This document shows, in pieces, positions 54,011 to 61,728 of a stretch of DNA of 64,000 nucleotides. The DNA lies in assembly GCF_009388985.1 (NCBI RefSeq), contig NZ_CP036422.1:3114501-3178500 (forward strand), written 5' to 3'. Every line of letters begins with the position of its first letter. Position 1 is the stretch's first letter. The notes under the pieces were generated by a model. That model worked only from the letters and a program-made list of their open reading frames with translations. It was not told the DNA's origin and ran no database searches. This DNA is from Halioglobus maricola. GTDB taxonomy: Bacteria; Pseudomonadota; Gammaproteobacteria; Pseudomonadales; Halieaceae. The position numbers and the translations under genes were made by a program.

Positions 54011-55975
54011 ATGAGATTGATGGCCCACACAAGGGCGATACTGACAGCCGCCATCGCGGCTACCAGCCTCTGCACCAGCGCGAGCGAAGAGCACCTCCAT
54101 GTCATGCTGCAGGGCGAGTCTGCATCAGCCATGGCCGACCTCGTGCAAGCTCAAGGTGGCGAACTCACGCACAAACTACCGGTTATCGATGCCGTTGGCG
54201 CCCAGCTGAGCCGCGCCCAACTTGATGCCATTCTCACGTCAGATGAAGTACTACGCCACATCGACGATCTCGCGTTTGATCCTCCGGACGATAACCGCCC
54301 TGAACGGACCAGCTGTGATGTAGGCGGCTATCTGCAGTTGCAGTTCGATGAACTCGGCCTGGAGTGGCAGCTCCTCAATAAGACCGACAAAGCCGTCAGG
54401 GCCAGCCAGCTTACCCTGGACTGGCCGCATGAGTGGGGCGCTGCCACCATGCTGTCACTGGGTGACACCCAATGGACAGGGAGCCAACTTCCCTCAGCAC
54501 CGGGCGGGCTCACACTGAACTTTACAGGCGACAAAGCGCCAGCACTGCGAGGAAGCGGCCACCTGAAAGTACGCTTTGCCAATTCCAGCAAGAGGCCCGG
54601 CCCTGAACGCCAGAACCTCTTCAGCAGCGAAATCACCTTTGGCCCCGACTGCACACTATCCAGCCCACCCGCCTATCCCGACAATCACAACGATTTTTAC
54701 TACGCCACTGTCACTGGGGCCGACAACCTGCATAGACACCATATCCGCGGCCAGGGCGTAACTGTGGCCATGCTCGATTCAGGACTCTGGGAACATGACA
54801 GCCTCGCACTAGACACATCAGGCGCTCCACGCGTGGTAGCGCGCTACGACGCCATCAGCGGCCACGAAGTCAACGAGGCCTTCGACGAAAGCGGACACGG
54901 ATCGCACTTGACCAGCGTGCTCGCCCACAGTGGCCCTACGCTAAGAGATGGCAAAGCCACCGGCACCTACAAGGGCATTGCCCCGGATGTGAAGCTCGCC
55001 GTCATCAAGGCGTTCAATGTAGAAGGCCAGGGCGGCATGCTCGACATCGTACGCGGCGTCCAGTGGGCCATCGACAACCAGGCGAAACACAATATCCGCG
55101 TGCTGAACCTGTCTTTCGCTTCCCGCCCGCGCTGGCCCTACTTCCTGGACCCGGTAAACCAGGCTGTTATGCGCGCGTGGCAGGCAGGTATTGTCGTAGT
55201 CGCAGCCGCCGGTAACGAAGGCCCCGAGCCGATGTCTGTCGGTTCTCCCGGCAACCTCCCCTACATCATCACCGTGGGCGCCGTCACCGACTCATGGACA
55301 CCACTGGACCGGTCCGACGACTACGTACCCGACTTTTCCTCACGAGGACCCACACCGTCGGCGCACATCAAACCCGATATCGTTGCCCCCGGCGGCCACA
55401 TGACCGGACTAACTCGCCCGGGCTCCAGCCTCACCACCGATCACCCCGAATATCTGCTCGATACCGGCGAGTTCGTGATGACTGGATCGTCCCAGGCTGC
55501 CGCACTGGTATCGGGATTGGTGGCACTGCTGCTGCAGCTGGAACCTCAGCTGACGCCAGACAATGTCAAATGCATGCTGACGAGCTCCGCTGATCCCGCG
55601 ATCAACCGCGATGGGCTATTGGCCTACAGCCCCTTCGAGCAAGGCCAGGGCTACGTGAGCGTGACCCGGGCACTCACCCTGGGCGCCAGAGATTGCGCCA
55701 ACGAGGGCCTTAACCTGGAGCACGACATTTCCGGAAAAGACCACTTTGAAGGCCCCGCCGTAATGTCAGAAGATGGCGAGATCACCCTGCCCGGCCTCGA
55801 GCAAATGCTCTCCCCCGCACCGCCCGCCAAAGGCGCGAGCGATATCCGGACCTGGGGTGTTAAAGCCCATATCGAAAGACTCCCTCCCGGCGCCAGTGAC
55901 AGCCCAGATTCACCCTTCAATTGGGAGCAGCTGTACCAAATCGAGAAAAAACGCATGGAGGAGATAGGTAACTAG
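54011..55975 (+). CDS. Secreted S8 subtilisin-like serine protease
   Basis: This 654-residue protein has a signal peptide (to about residue 24), an inhibitor I9-like propeptide (HVMLQGESASAMADLVQAQGG), a beta-rich module (about 100-215) and a subtilisin domain. The triad is visible: D256 (VAMLDSGLW), H296 (ESGHGSHLTS) and S494 in GSSQAAALVSG, with the oxyanion asparagine in AAGNEGPEP. The serine motif reads GSSQAA instead of the usual GTSMAA. The C-terminal 100 residues are Pro/Glu-rich and unrecognised. It starts nine bases after the response regulator gene, and may be a type II secretion substrate. Confidence 0.93.
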   Translation: MRLMAHTRAILTAAIAATSLCTSASEEHLHVMLQGESASAMADLVQAQGGELTHKLPVIDAVGAQLSRAQLDAILTSDEVLRHIDDLAFDPPDDNRPERTSCDVGGYLQLQFDELGLEWQLLNKTDKAVRASQLTLDWPHEWGAATMLSLGDTQWTGSQLPSAPGGLTLNFTGDKAPALRGSGHLKVRFANSSKRPGPERQNLFSSEITFGPDCTLSSPPAYPDNHNDFYYATVTGADNLHRHHIRGQGVTVAMLDSGLWEHDSLALDTSGAPRVVARYDAISGHEVNEAFDESGHGSHLTSVLAHSGPTLRDGKATGTYKGIAPDVKLAVIKAFNVEGQGGMLDIVRGVQWAIDNQAKHNIRVLNLSFASRPRWPYFLDPVNQAVMRAWQAGIVVVAAAGNEGPEPMSVGSPGNLPYIITVGAVTDSWTPLDRSDDYVPDFSSRGPTPSAHIKPDIVAPGGHMTGLTRPGSSLTTDHPEYLLDTGEFVMTGSSQAAALVSGLVALLLQLEPQLTPDNVKCMLTSSADPAINRDGLLAYSPFEQGQGYVSVTRALTLGARDCANEGLNLEHDISGKDHFEGPAVMSEDGEITLPGLEQMLSPAPPAKGASDIRTWGVKAHIERLPPGASDSPDSPFNWEQLYQIEKKRMEEIGN

Positions 55976-56320
55976 CTGTAATTGCTTACATGACCGACTC
56001 GCGTACATTACCCCTCACGGGTCAATCTTTAACCAGCCCCCTCCATTTCGGCCAATAGCTTTTATTTTTCAACAGCTTAGAGCCACCCCCGCAAGCCCGA
56101 AACATACTTTCCAGTCCTAACCACCAGCCCGAATAACCCAAAATGGTTATATGGTGTGGTTTATTTTGGTTAGTTGTTACTCGTATAACGAAGTCAAGCA
56201 CCGCTAGAGAAGAGTGTGACCCAGGTCGCAAAGACGACCCTAATCAACCCGAATAACCAGATGCGCGTCACATTTTCCCCGCGCGCATGCATTCCCAGTC
56301 TGTAAAAAAGGTAGGCAAAC
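55976..56320 (+). promoter_or_regulatory. Leader region of the repeat-protein gene
   Basis: This 345-base stretch contains no supported gene. It holds the 11-mer CCCGAATAACC twice (56128-56138 and 56248-56258, 120 bases apart), and a palindrome ATAACC/GGTTAT (56133-56150) that overlaps the first copy. These are candidate regulator sites. AAGGTAGG lies about six bases before the downstream ATG. No clear promoter was identified. Confidence 0.4.
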
Positions 56321-56950
56321 ATGAACGCTATGAAGAACATCAAAAACTTGGGTCTCGGCAGCATTGCAGTCGTGATGATGGCGACGTCCGCGGCAACTGT
56401 TGCAGAAGTTTCACAGCCGAACATAACCACAGGTGCCGGCGGCCATAGCCTTGTGAAGCGGGTTACGTATTCTTTGGCGGAGTCAACCTCCTACACTCGC
56501 TCGGAAACCACTGGGTACAAGTGGGGCAAAAGAACTGAAGCTAGCACTCAAGCCTTCAAGTGGGGCAATGCAGATCATAGTCGAAGCGGCTATAAGTGGG
56601 CTGATAAAGGCTCCAAAAACCTGAGCTCAGAACAGACAGTGATGACGTCGGCCGCCTACCAGTGGGGCTCTAAGAGCTTCTCTGAGCAGTCTGCCTTCAA
56701 ATGGGGGCTCAAATCCTCAGGCGAGCAGAGTGCTTTCAAATGGGGCCTCAAGTCCTTCGGAGAGCAAAGTGCATTCAAGTGGGGGCTTAAGTCTTCTCAC
56801 GATCAGAGTGCATTCAAATGGGGTCTCAAGTCTTTCGGCGAGCAAACAGCGTTCAAATGGGGTTTGAAGTCATTTTCCGAGCAAAATGCATTTAAATGGG
56901 GCCTCAAGTCTTATTCCGAGCAGAATGCATTCAAGTGGGGTCTCAAATAG
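56321..56950 (+). CDS. Exported protein with tandem 13-residue AFKWGLK repeats
   Basis: This 209-residue protein has a signal peptide (to about residue 28, ATSAATVA-EV). A non-repetitive stretch with scattered degenerate copies (GYKWGK, AFKWGN, GYKWAD) precedes a regular array from residue 112 to the end: one AYQWGSK copy and then seven with the invariant core AFKWGLK. The linker consensus is S-S/F-G/S-E-Q-S/N. The repeat is cationic and aromatic. There is no cysteine in the array and no recognised domain; the last copy is cut at LK, right before the stop. It may be a structural matrix protein or a multi-copy peptide precursor. It lies between a secreted protease and a giant sensor kinase. 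Confidence 0.88.
   Translation: MNAMKNIKNLGLGSIAVVMMATSAATVAEVSQPNITTGAGGHSLVKRVTYSLAESTSYTRSETTGYKWGKRTEASTQAFKWGNADHSRSGYKWADKGSKNLSSEQTVMTSAAYQWGSKSFSEQSAFKWGLKSSGEQSAFKWGLKSFGEQSAFKWGLKSSHDQSAFKWGLKSFGEQTAFKWGLKSFSEQNAFKWGLKSYSEQNAFKWGLK
56654..56947 (+). repeat. 39-bp coding tandem array (seven full units and one partial)
   Basis: Units begin at 56654, 56693, 56732, 56771, 56810, 56849, 56888 and 56927, each 39 bases apart with no indel. Codons for the invariant residues differ between units (glycine as ggg, ggc and ggt; leucine as ctc, ctt and ttg; lysine as aaa and aag). The protein motif is therefore conserved beyond simple DNA copying. Confidence 0.9.
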
Positions 56951-57044
56951 CATTCAGCCTCTAGTCAGCGCCTTTCGCTGTCTTTACACATATTTTCATC
57001 GCTACATTTAGCCGCGACATCTGAAAAAGTCCGGCTAGGCTTTT

Positions 57045-57085
57045 GGCGCGGAGACTCTAGGGCCGCCTACCCCTAGCTCCGCGCC
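57045..57085 (+). terminator. Strong hairpin after the repeat-protein gene
   Basis: GGCGCGGAG (57045-57053) pairs with CTCCGCGCC (57077-57085), and inside it CTAGGG (57057-57062) pairs with CCCTAG (57071-57076), giving 15 pairs with a three-base bulge. Only GACTTTA follows, so termination is plausible but not classical. It lies about 95 bases after the repeat-protein stop and just before a new promoter. The rest of 56951-57171 shows nothing more. Confidence 0.5.
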
Positions 57086-57113
57086 GACTTTACTCCAAAT
57101 CTTCACTTCCCTT

Positions 57114-57143
57114 TTGAAATCTGTGTCAACAATGACATAGAAT
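57114..57143 (+). promoter_or_regulatory. Promoter of the hybrid kinase gene with internal palindrome
   Basis: TTGAAA (57114-57119) and TAGAAT (57138-57143) are 18 bases apart. Between them TGTCA and TGACA (57124-57137) form a small inverted repeat that could bind a repressor. The kinase ATG is 28 bases downstream. Confidence 0.4.
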
Positions 57144-57171
57144 TCTTACTCCGAATAAAAAGAAGCTAGGC

Positions 57172-60100
57172 ATGCAGCGCGTATTTCTAATCATTGTTCT
57201 GTCATGGGTCGCTAGCTCCTCACTCGCGTTCGATCAACATCGCTATATTAGATTCAGTAAATCCGCGATTTCAGATCAGCTTACTCAGCAAACCGTACGA
57301 CAGATTCATCAGGACTCACAAGGCGCTCTATGGCTCGTAACTCAAGAGGGACTTACCAAATACACCGGCAGACATCTCGAAAGTTTCACTTCGTCTGCAA
57401 GCATCCATGATTCCCTAACGTCAGACACCGTCTCAGGCATCGATGAGGATAATGATGGCAACCTATGGGTAGCTACGCATGGGGGAGGGCTAAATCTTTA
57501 CAACCGGGTCACCAATGGATTTTCAGCTTTTCGCTACAATCCGGCGGATAAGAACTCTCTATTATCGGACGATATACAGTCAATATTCGCGGACAATAGC
57601 GGCAAAATTTGGGTCGGATATATTGATAGAATTAGTGTCCTCGATCCAAGTAAGCGAACATTCTCGCACCTCATCCCAGACAACCGGAAAATACCCAACT
57701 TCGGTATCGTATACGCATTCGATCAAGCCAAAGATGACGATGTGATCTGGGCAGCAACTCAACGCGCCGACCTGGTCAGTATCAAGGAGAATGGACTATC
57801 GATAGAGGCCCATGAGCTCCAGACTACTTCAGAGATGCCGTCAGAGAAACCCAGGGTGACATACATCGAAGCCTACTCCAAAGACGTCATTTGGATAGGG
57901 ACAGAGAATCACGGAGTCTATAAGTATAGCCCTACCACAAAAAAAGTAACTCACTACGGACACGAAGAAGACGACCTCGATTCAATTTCCAGCAACAATG
58001 TCACTGAGATCTTTATCGACTCACAACAGAACACCTGGTTTGCAACGCAGACTGGGCTAAATCTCTACAACCCCGAAAACGACAATTTCATACGCTACTC
58101 AGAACAGAACTCGGGGCTCCCTGAAATTGCCGTGTATTCCATTTATCAATCGAGAGACGGGCAATACTGGGTTGGCACCCTTCACGGACTAGCTAGCGGT
58201 AGTGAAAATAGATTTGAAGCTTACGACGAAATCCGGGGCGGGCTGTCGAGCAACTCAGTGAACGCGTTCGCCAGAACCTCAGATGGCAGTCTTTGGGTCG
58301 GCACAGATCGCGGGCTTAACAGGTTACGCAGTGACTCCGAGAGATTTGAATGGATAAATCCATTCACCGAGCCAGGTATCTCATCTGACACTGTAATGAG
58401 CCTTCTCGGAGAAGAGCAGCATCTCTGGGTGGGAACCTATGATGGAGGACTAAACCGGCTCAACCTTGAAACAAATGACATCGACATCTATCGCCATTCG
58501 CCACTATCAGAGGGCACCATCAGTAGCAATGGAGTGACATCACTCTTGCGACTATCGAGCGGCGAACTACTAGTTGGCACATACGGTGGAGGATTAAACG
58601 TCTACCACGATGAAAGCGGCTCATTTACTCATTTCCAACATGACGAATATGACATTCAAAGCATTAGCGACGATCGCGTGCTAGCAATGATCGAAGACAG
58701 TCTGGGTTATATCTGGATTGGAACGCAAAATGGACTGAACAGATTCTCGTTAGAAGACGGCACATTTTCCCGTATCTACGCTGATAACCAGATTCCAAAA
58801 AGCATCGAAAGCGACATGGTGTGGTCCTTTCAAGAAGACAATGAGGGCACGCTGTGGCTAGGCACTGCAGGTGGTGGTATTTCTCGCTGGAGAAGTGACT
58901 ATCGAACAGAACTTCGACCAGTTTTTGACAATGGCCTACCGAACATTACGCTGCCAAGCTCGAGCATCTATGGCATTCAAATCGACTCATCGAATAGTTT
59001 GTGGCTATCACACAACAGGGGGCTCACTAGACTCGACCCATCACTTGCATCTTCCACAAATTTTGGAATAGAGGATGGACTGCAAGCTCTAGAATTCAAC
59101 ATGGGAGCATCTTTCCAGGACTCTGACGGTAAGATTCTCTTTGGAGGAGTCTCAGGGTTCAATGTTGTAGATCCAGCCCTAATTCAACCTCGTGAAAGTC
59201 TGCCGGAAGTATCCATCTACTCTATCAAGGTAATGAATGAACTCCGAACCTTCGATGTACCTTACCATGAGCTCAATAAGCTCGAGCTGAGCTACGAAGA
59301 CAAAATGCTATCGATAGAGTTCTACGCAGCAGAGTTTTCTGCCCCTGAGCTTGTTCAATATGCATACAAGATTGAGGGACTAAATTCGACTTGGAATATT
59401 TCTCCAGACTCACGAATCGTATCTGTCACAACCTTACCACCAGGCTCATATACGCTAAAACTTGCCGCGGCTAGTACTGCTGGCGATTGGAACTGGGATG
59501 CTCTCAGCCTTCCAATCGTCGTCTCACCACCACCGTGGCAGAGCCCGTTAGCGTATCTTTCTTACACCGCTCTATTTTCATTCATGATCGCGATGTACAT
59601 ACGCGGCCAGCGACGACAAACAGCTCTCGCCATCGAAAGACAACATGAACTCACGCGAATGGTGGAGGAGAGAACGCAAGACCTTCAAGAAGCGCGCGTT
59701 ATTGCGGAATCTGCAAACACCGCGAAATCACAGTTTCTGGCAACGATGAGCCATGAGATCAGAACCCCAATGCATGGGATGATCGGCATGACCGAGTTAC
59801 TGCTGCACACCGAGCTAGATGAGCAACAGCGCCAGTTCGCCACAGCAGCGCATAAGAGTGGTAATGCGCTTTTAGACCTAATAAACGAAATACTCGACTA
59901 CTCTAAGCTAGAAGCGTCAAAAGTTGAGTTAGAAAATATAGAATTCAGCCTAACCGCATTACTTGACGAAGTGTGCTATCTACAGGCAGAACCAGCTGCT
60001 CGCAAAGATCTAGACATTAATATAATTATAGGCAGCTCTGTCTCTAGTGGTTACAGAGGAGACCCTACCAAAATTCGCCAGGTTGTAATGAACCTCGTAA

Positions 60101-61608
60101 GCAATGCAATAAAATTCACTCATCACGGTTGCGTTGATGTCTTGGCTTCGACCAAAGCTCATGGAAATATGGATGAACCCGATCTAGTACTGATTTCAGT
60201 GCGCGATGACGGAATCGGCATGGATGAACAGACACAGTCAAAGATCTTTGACGCTTTCACCCAAGCCGATGCTAGCACTACGCGGCAGTACGGAGGAACG
60301 GGACTTGGGTTATCTATTTCGAAGCATTTCGTGGAAATTATGGGCGGCGAAATAGACATCCGATCAGAGAGCGGTGTCGGAACCGAAATTTCTATTGCGA
60401 TTCCACTATATTCAATGCCCGAAAATGAACTGCCTATGACTAGAGAATCCAAGCCTGTGTACATTGCGACATCGTCGCCGGCTTTCTTCAAAATGGTTGA
60501 AAGTCATTTGACATACATGAATGTCGATTGCGAATGGCACGATGACTTAAAGACAATAGAGCAGCAAGGAATATATATTGCTGATTTCAATGATATCAAA
60601 GACTTTCCGAAGCTCGCTGAACACATTCAAGAAGACGAAGGCACGCATGGATATTTAATGCTGCGCGTGAACGAGACTCCGCCGCCATCTGCTGCGAGCT
60701 CCTGGTCAGTCATGTCTAAACCATTTACGCTTGAAAACGCAGCTGATATCTACGACTCAGTTCGATCAAACATAGGTCTAAATGAAGCAGAACCGCACCA
60801 ACCTCAAGAAGGAGTCGGTCGAAAATTGTCCATATTGGTTGCTGAGGATGTGACGACCAATCAAGAAATCGTAGTTGAAATGCTTAGCATGCTCGAGCAG
60901 GAAGTTACGATTGCAGAAAACGGCGCGGACGCACTTCGCAAGTATCAGAGCACGCCATTTGACTTAATTCTTATGGATTGCCAAATGCCAATCATGGATG
61001 GATTCCGAGCCACTGAAAATATCAGAAAATTTGAACGGGAGAGCAATCTAAGTTCGTCGAAAATAGTCGCTCTTACCGCAGGAATAAACCCCACCGACAG
61101 AGAGAAATGCGTAAAAGCCGGAATGGATCATTTTATCTCAAAACCGTTCTCCATAGATGACATCAAGCAAGCAATAGATCTCACTAGGCAAAGTACGCCA
61201 GATACTGAAATCAATTTCGAACTCAAGGGCTCCGTATCGCCACCCCCCCAAAGGCTCCATGAAATTCTCGACACTAAGGCAATTTCTAACATTCTCGAAG
61301 TCGAAAGATCGACGGGCAAACCGCTGCTCTCGAGAGTTTTCGATGGATACAAGAGTCAGTTCTCGCAAAAAATCGGCGAGATAGAAGACCATATCGGCGC
61401 CGATAACTATGAAGAAACCGCTCGCGCCGCCCATGCGATAAAGTCACTAAGTGCCAACGTTGGTGCTACTAAAGTTCGAAGCATTAGCTCCGCCATTGAA
61501 GATGCAGCAAAGATTAAAAGTAGCTTATCTATGGTGTCAAATTTAGAAATTCTGCGCACTGCCGATCGAGAATTTCAAGCTGAATTCCAGAAACAGTATA
61601 TCGCCTAG
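57172..61608 (+). CDS. Hybrid sensor histidine kinase with two beta-propellers, REC and Hpt
   Basis: This 1478-residue protein has, in order: a signal peptide; 14 Reg_prop blade motifs of the LWVGT-GLNRL type, enough for two seven-bladed propellers (about 25-670); a Y_Y_Y domain (about 700-785); one membrane helix (about 792-812) and a coiled coil; HisKA with H861 ([10 protein letters not shown]); an ATPase domain with N974 and GGTGLGLS near 1042; a degenerate receiver (about 1085-1185); an intact receiver with D1269 ([11 protein letters not shown]); and an Hpt domain with H1421 (AAHAIKSL). It should sense an extracellular or periplasmic ligand and relay phosphate to a separate regulator, since no DNA-binding output is present. 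Base composition is clearly lower in GC than the core. Confidence 0.95.
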   Translation: MQRVFLIIVLSWVASSSLAFDQHRYIRFSKSAISDQLTQQTVRQIHQDSQGALWLVTQEGLTKYTGRHLESFTSSASIHDSLTSDTVSGIDEDNDGNLWVATHGGGLNLYNRVTNGFSAFRYNPADKNSLLSDDIQSIFADNSGKIWVGYIDRISVLDPSKRTFSHLIPDNRKIPNFGIVYAFDQAKDDDVIWAATQRADLVSIKENGLSIEAHELQTTSEMPSEKPRVTYIEAYSKDVIWIGTENHGVYKYSPTTKKVTHYGHEEDDLDSISSNNVTEIFIDSQQNTWFATQTGLNLYNPENDNFIRYSEQNSGLPEIAVYSIYQSRDGQYWVGTLHGLASGSENRFEAYDEIRGGLSSNSVNAFARTSDGSLWVGTDRGLNRLRSDSERFEWINPFTEPGISSDTVMSLLGEEQHLWVGTYDGGLNRLNLETNDIDIYRHSPLSEGTISSNGVTSLLRLSSGELLVGTYGGGLNVYHDESGSFTHFQHDEYDIQSISDDRVLAMIEDSLGYIWIGTQNGLNRFSLEDGTFSRIYADNQIPKSIESDMVWSFQEDNEGTLWLGTAGGGISRWRSDYRTELRPVFDNGLPNITLPSSSIYGIQIDSSNSLWLSHNRGLTRLDPSLASSTNFGIEDGLQALEFNMGASFQDSDGKILFGGVSGFNVVDPALIQPRESLPEVSIYSIKVMNELRTFDVPYHELNKLELSYEDKMLSIEFYAAEFSAPELVQYAYKIEGLNSTWNISPDSRIVSVTTLPPGSYTLKLAAASTAGDWNWDALSLPIVVSPPPWQSPLAYLSYTALFSFMIAMYIRGQRRQTALAIERQHELTRMVEERTQDLQEARVIAESANTAKSQFLATMSHEIRTPMHGMIGMTELLLHTELDEQQRQFATAAHKSGNALLDLINEILDYSKLEASKVELENIEFSLTALLDEVCYLQAEPAARKDLDINIIIGSSVSSGYRGDPTKIRQVVMNLVSNAIKFTHHGCVDVLASTKAHGNMDEPDLVLISVRDDGIGMDEQTQSKIFDAFTQADASTTRQYGGTGLGLSISKHFVEIMGGEIDIRSESGVGTEISIAIPLYSMPENELPMTRESKPVYIATSSPAFFKMVESHLTYMNVDCEWHDDLKTIEQQGIYIADFNDIKDFPKLAEHIQEDEGTHGYLMLRVNETPPPSAASSWSVMSKPFTLENAADIYDSVRSNIGLNEAEPHQPQEGVGRKLSILVAEDVTTNQEIVVEMLSMLEQEVTIAENGADALRKYQSTPFDLILMDCQMPIMDGFRATENIRKFERESNLSSSKIVALTAGINPTDREKCVKAGMDHFISKPFSIDDIKQAIDLTRQSTPDTEINFELKGSVSPPPQRLHEILDTKAISNILEVERSTGKPLLSRVFDGYKSQFSQKIGEIEDHIGADNYEETARAAHAIKSLSANVGATKVRSISSAIEDAAKIKSSLSMVSNLEILRTADREFQAEFQKQYIA

Positions 61609-61728
61609 AAATACAGTCGAGCTTTTTTCACCTGTATTGAATCGCCACTCAAGACGCGATCCAAGGGCACAGAATCTGTACTAAACTGTTCACCTATAGT
61701 CGAATAGTCATAGGGTGACGTCCCTTCA

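Noticed and set aside
56654-56947. Regular 39-bp repeats as a CRISPR array
   Set aside because: The units are contiguous without unique spacers, lie inside an open reading frame and conserve the amino acid motif. No cas genes are present.
56321-56950. Leptospira-type KWG/WG repeat protein
   Set aside because: Those repeats are longer and have KWG followed by a different pattern (a Phe-Ile-Asp type core). Here the period is 13 residues and the core is AFKWGLK.
56321-56950. Radical-SAM modified peptide (Lys-Trp or Trp-crosslinked RiPP)
   Set aside because: The Lys-Trp pairs invite the idea, but no radical-SAM or other modifying enzyme lies in the window, and a Sec signal peptide is not typical of such precursors. 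It should be reconsidered only if such a gene lies just past the right edge.
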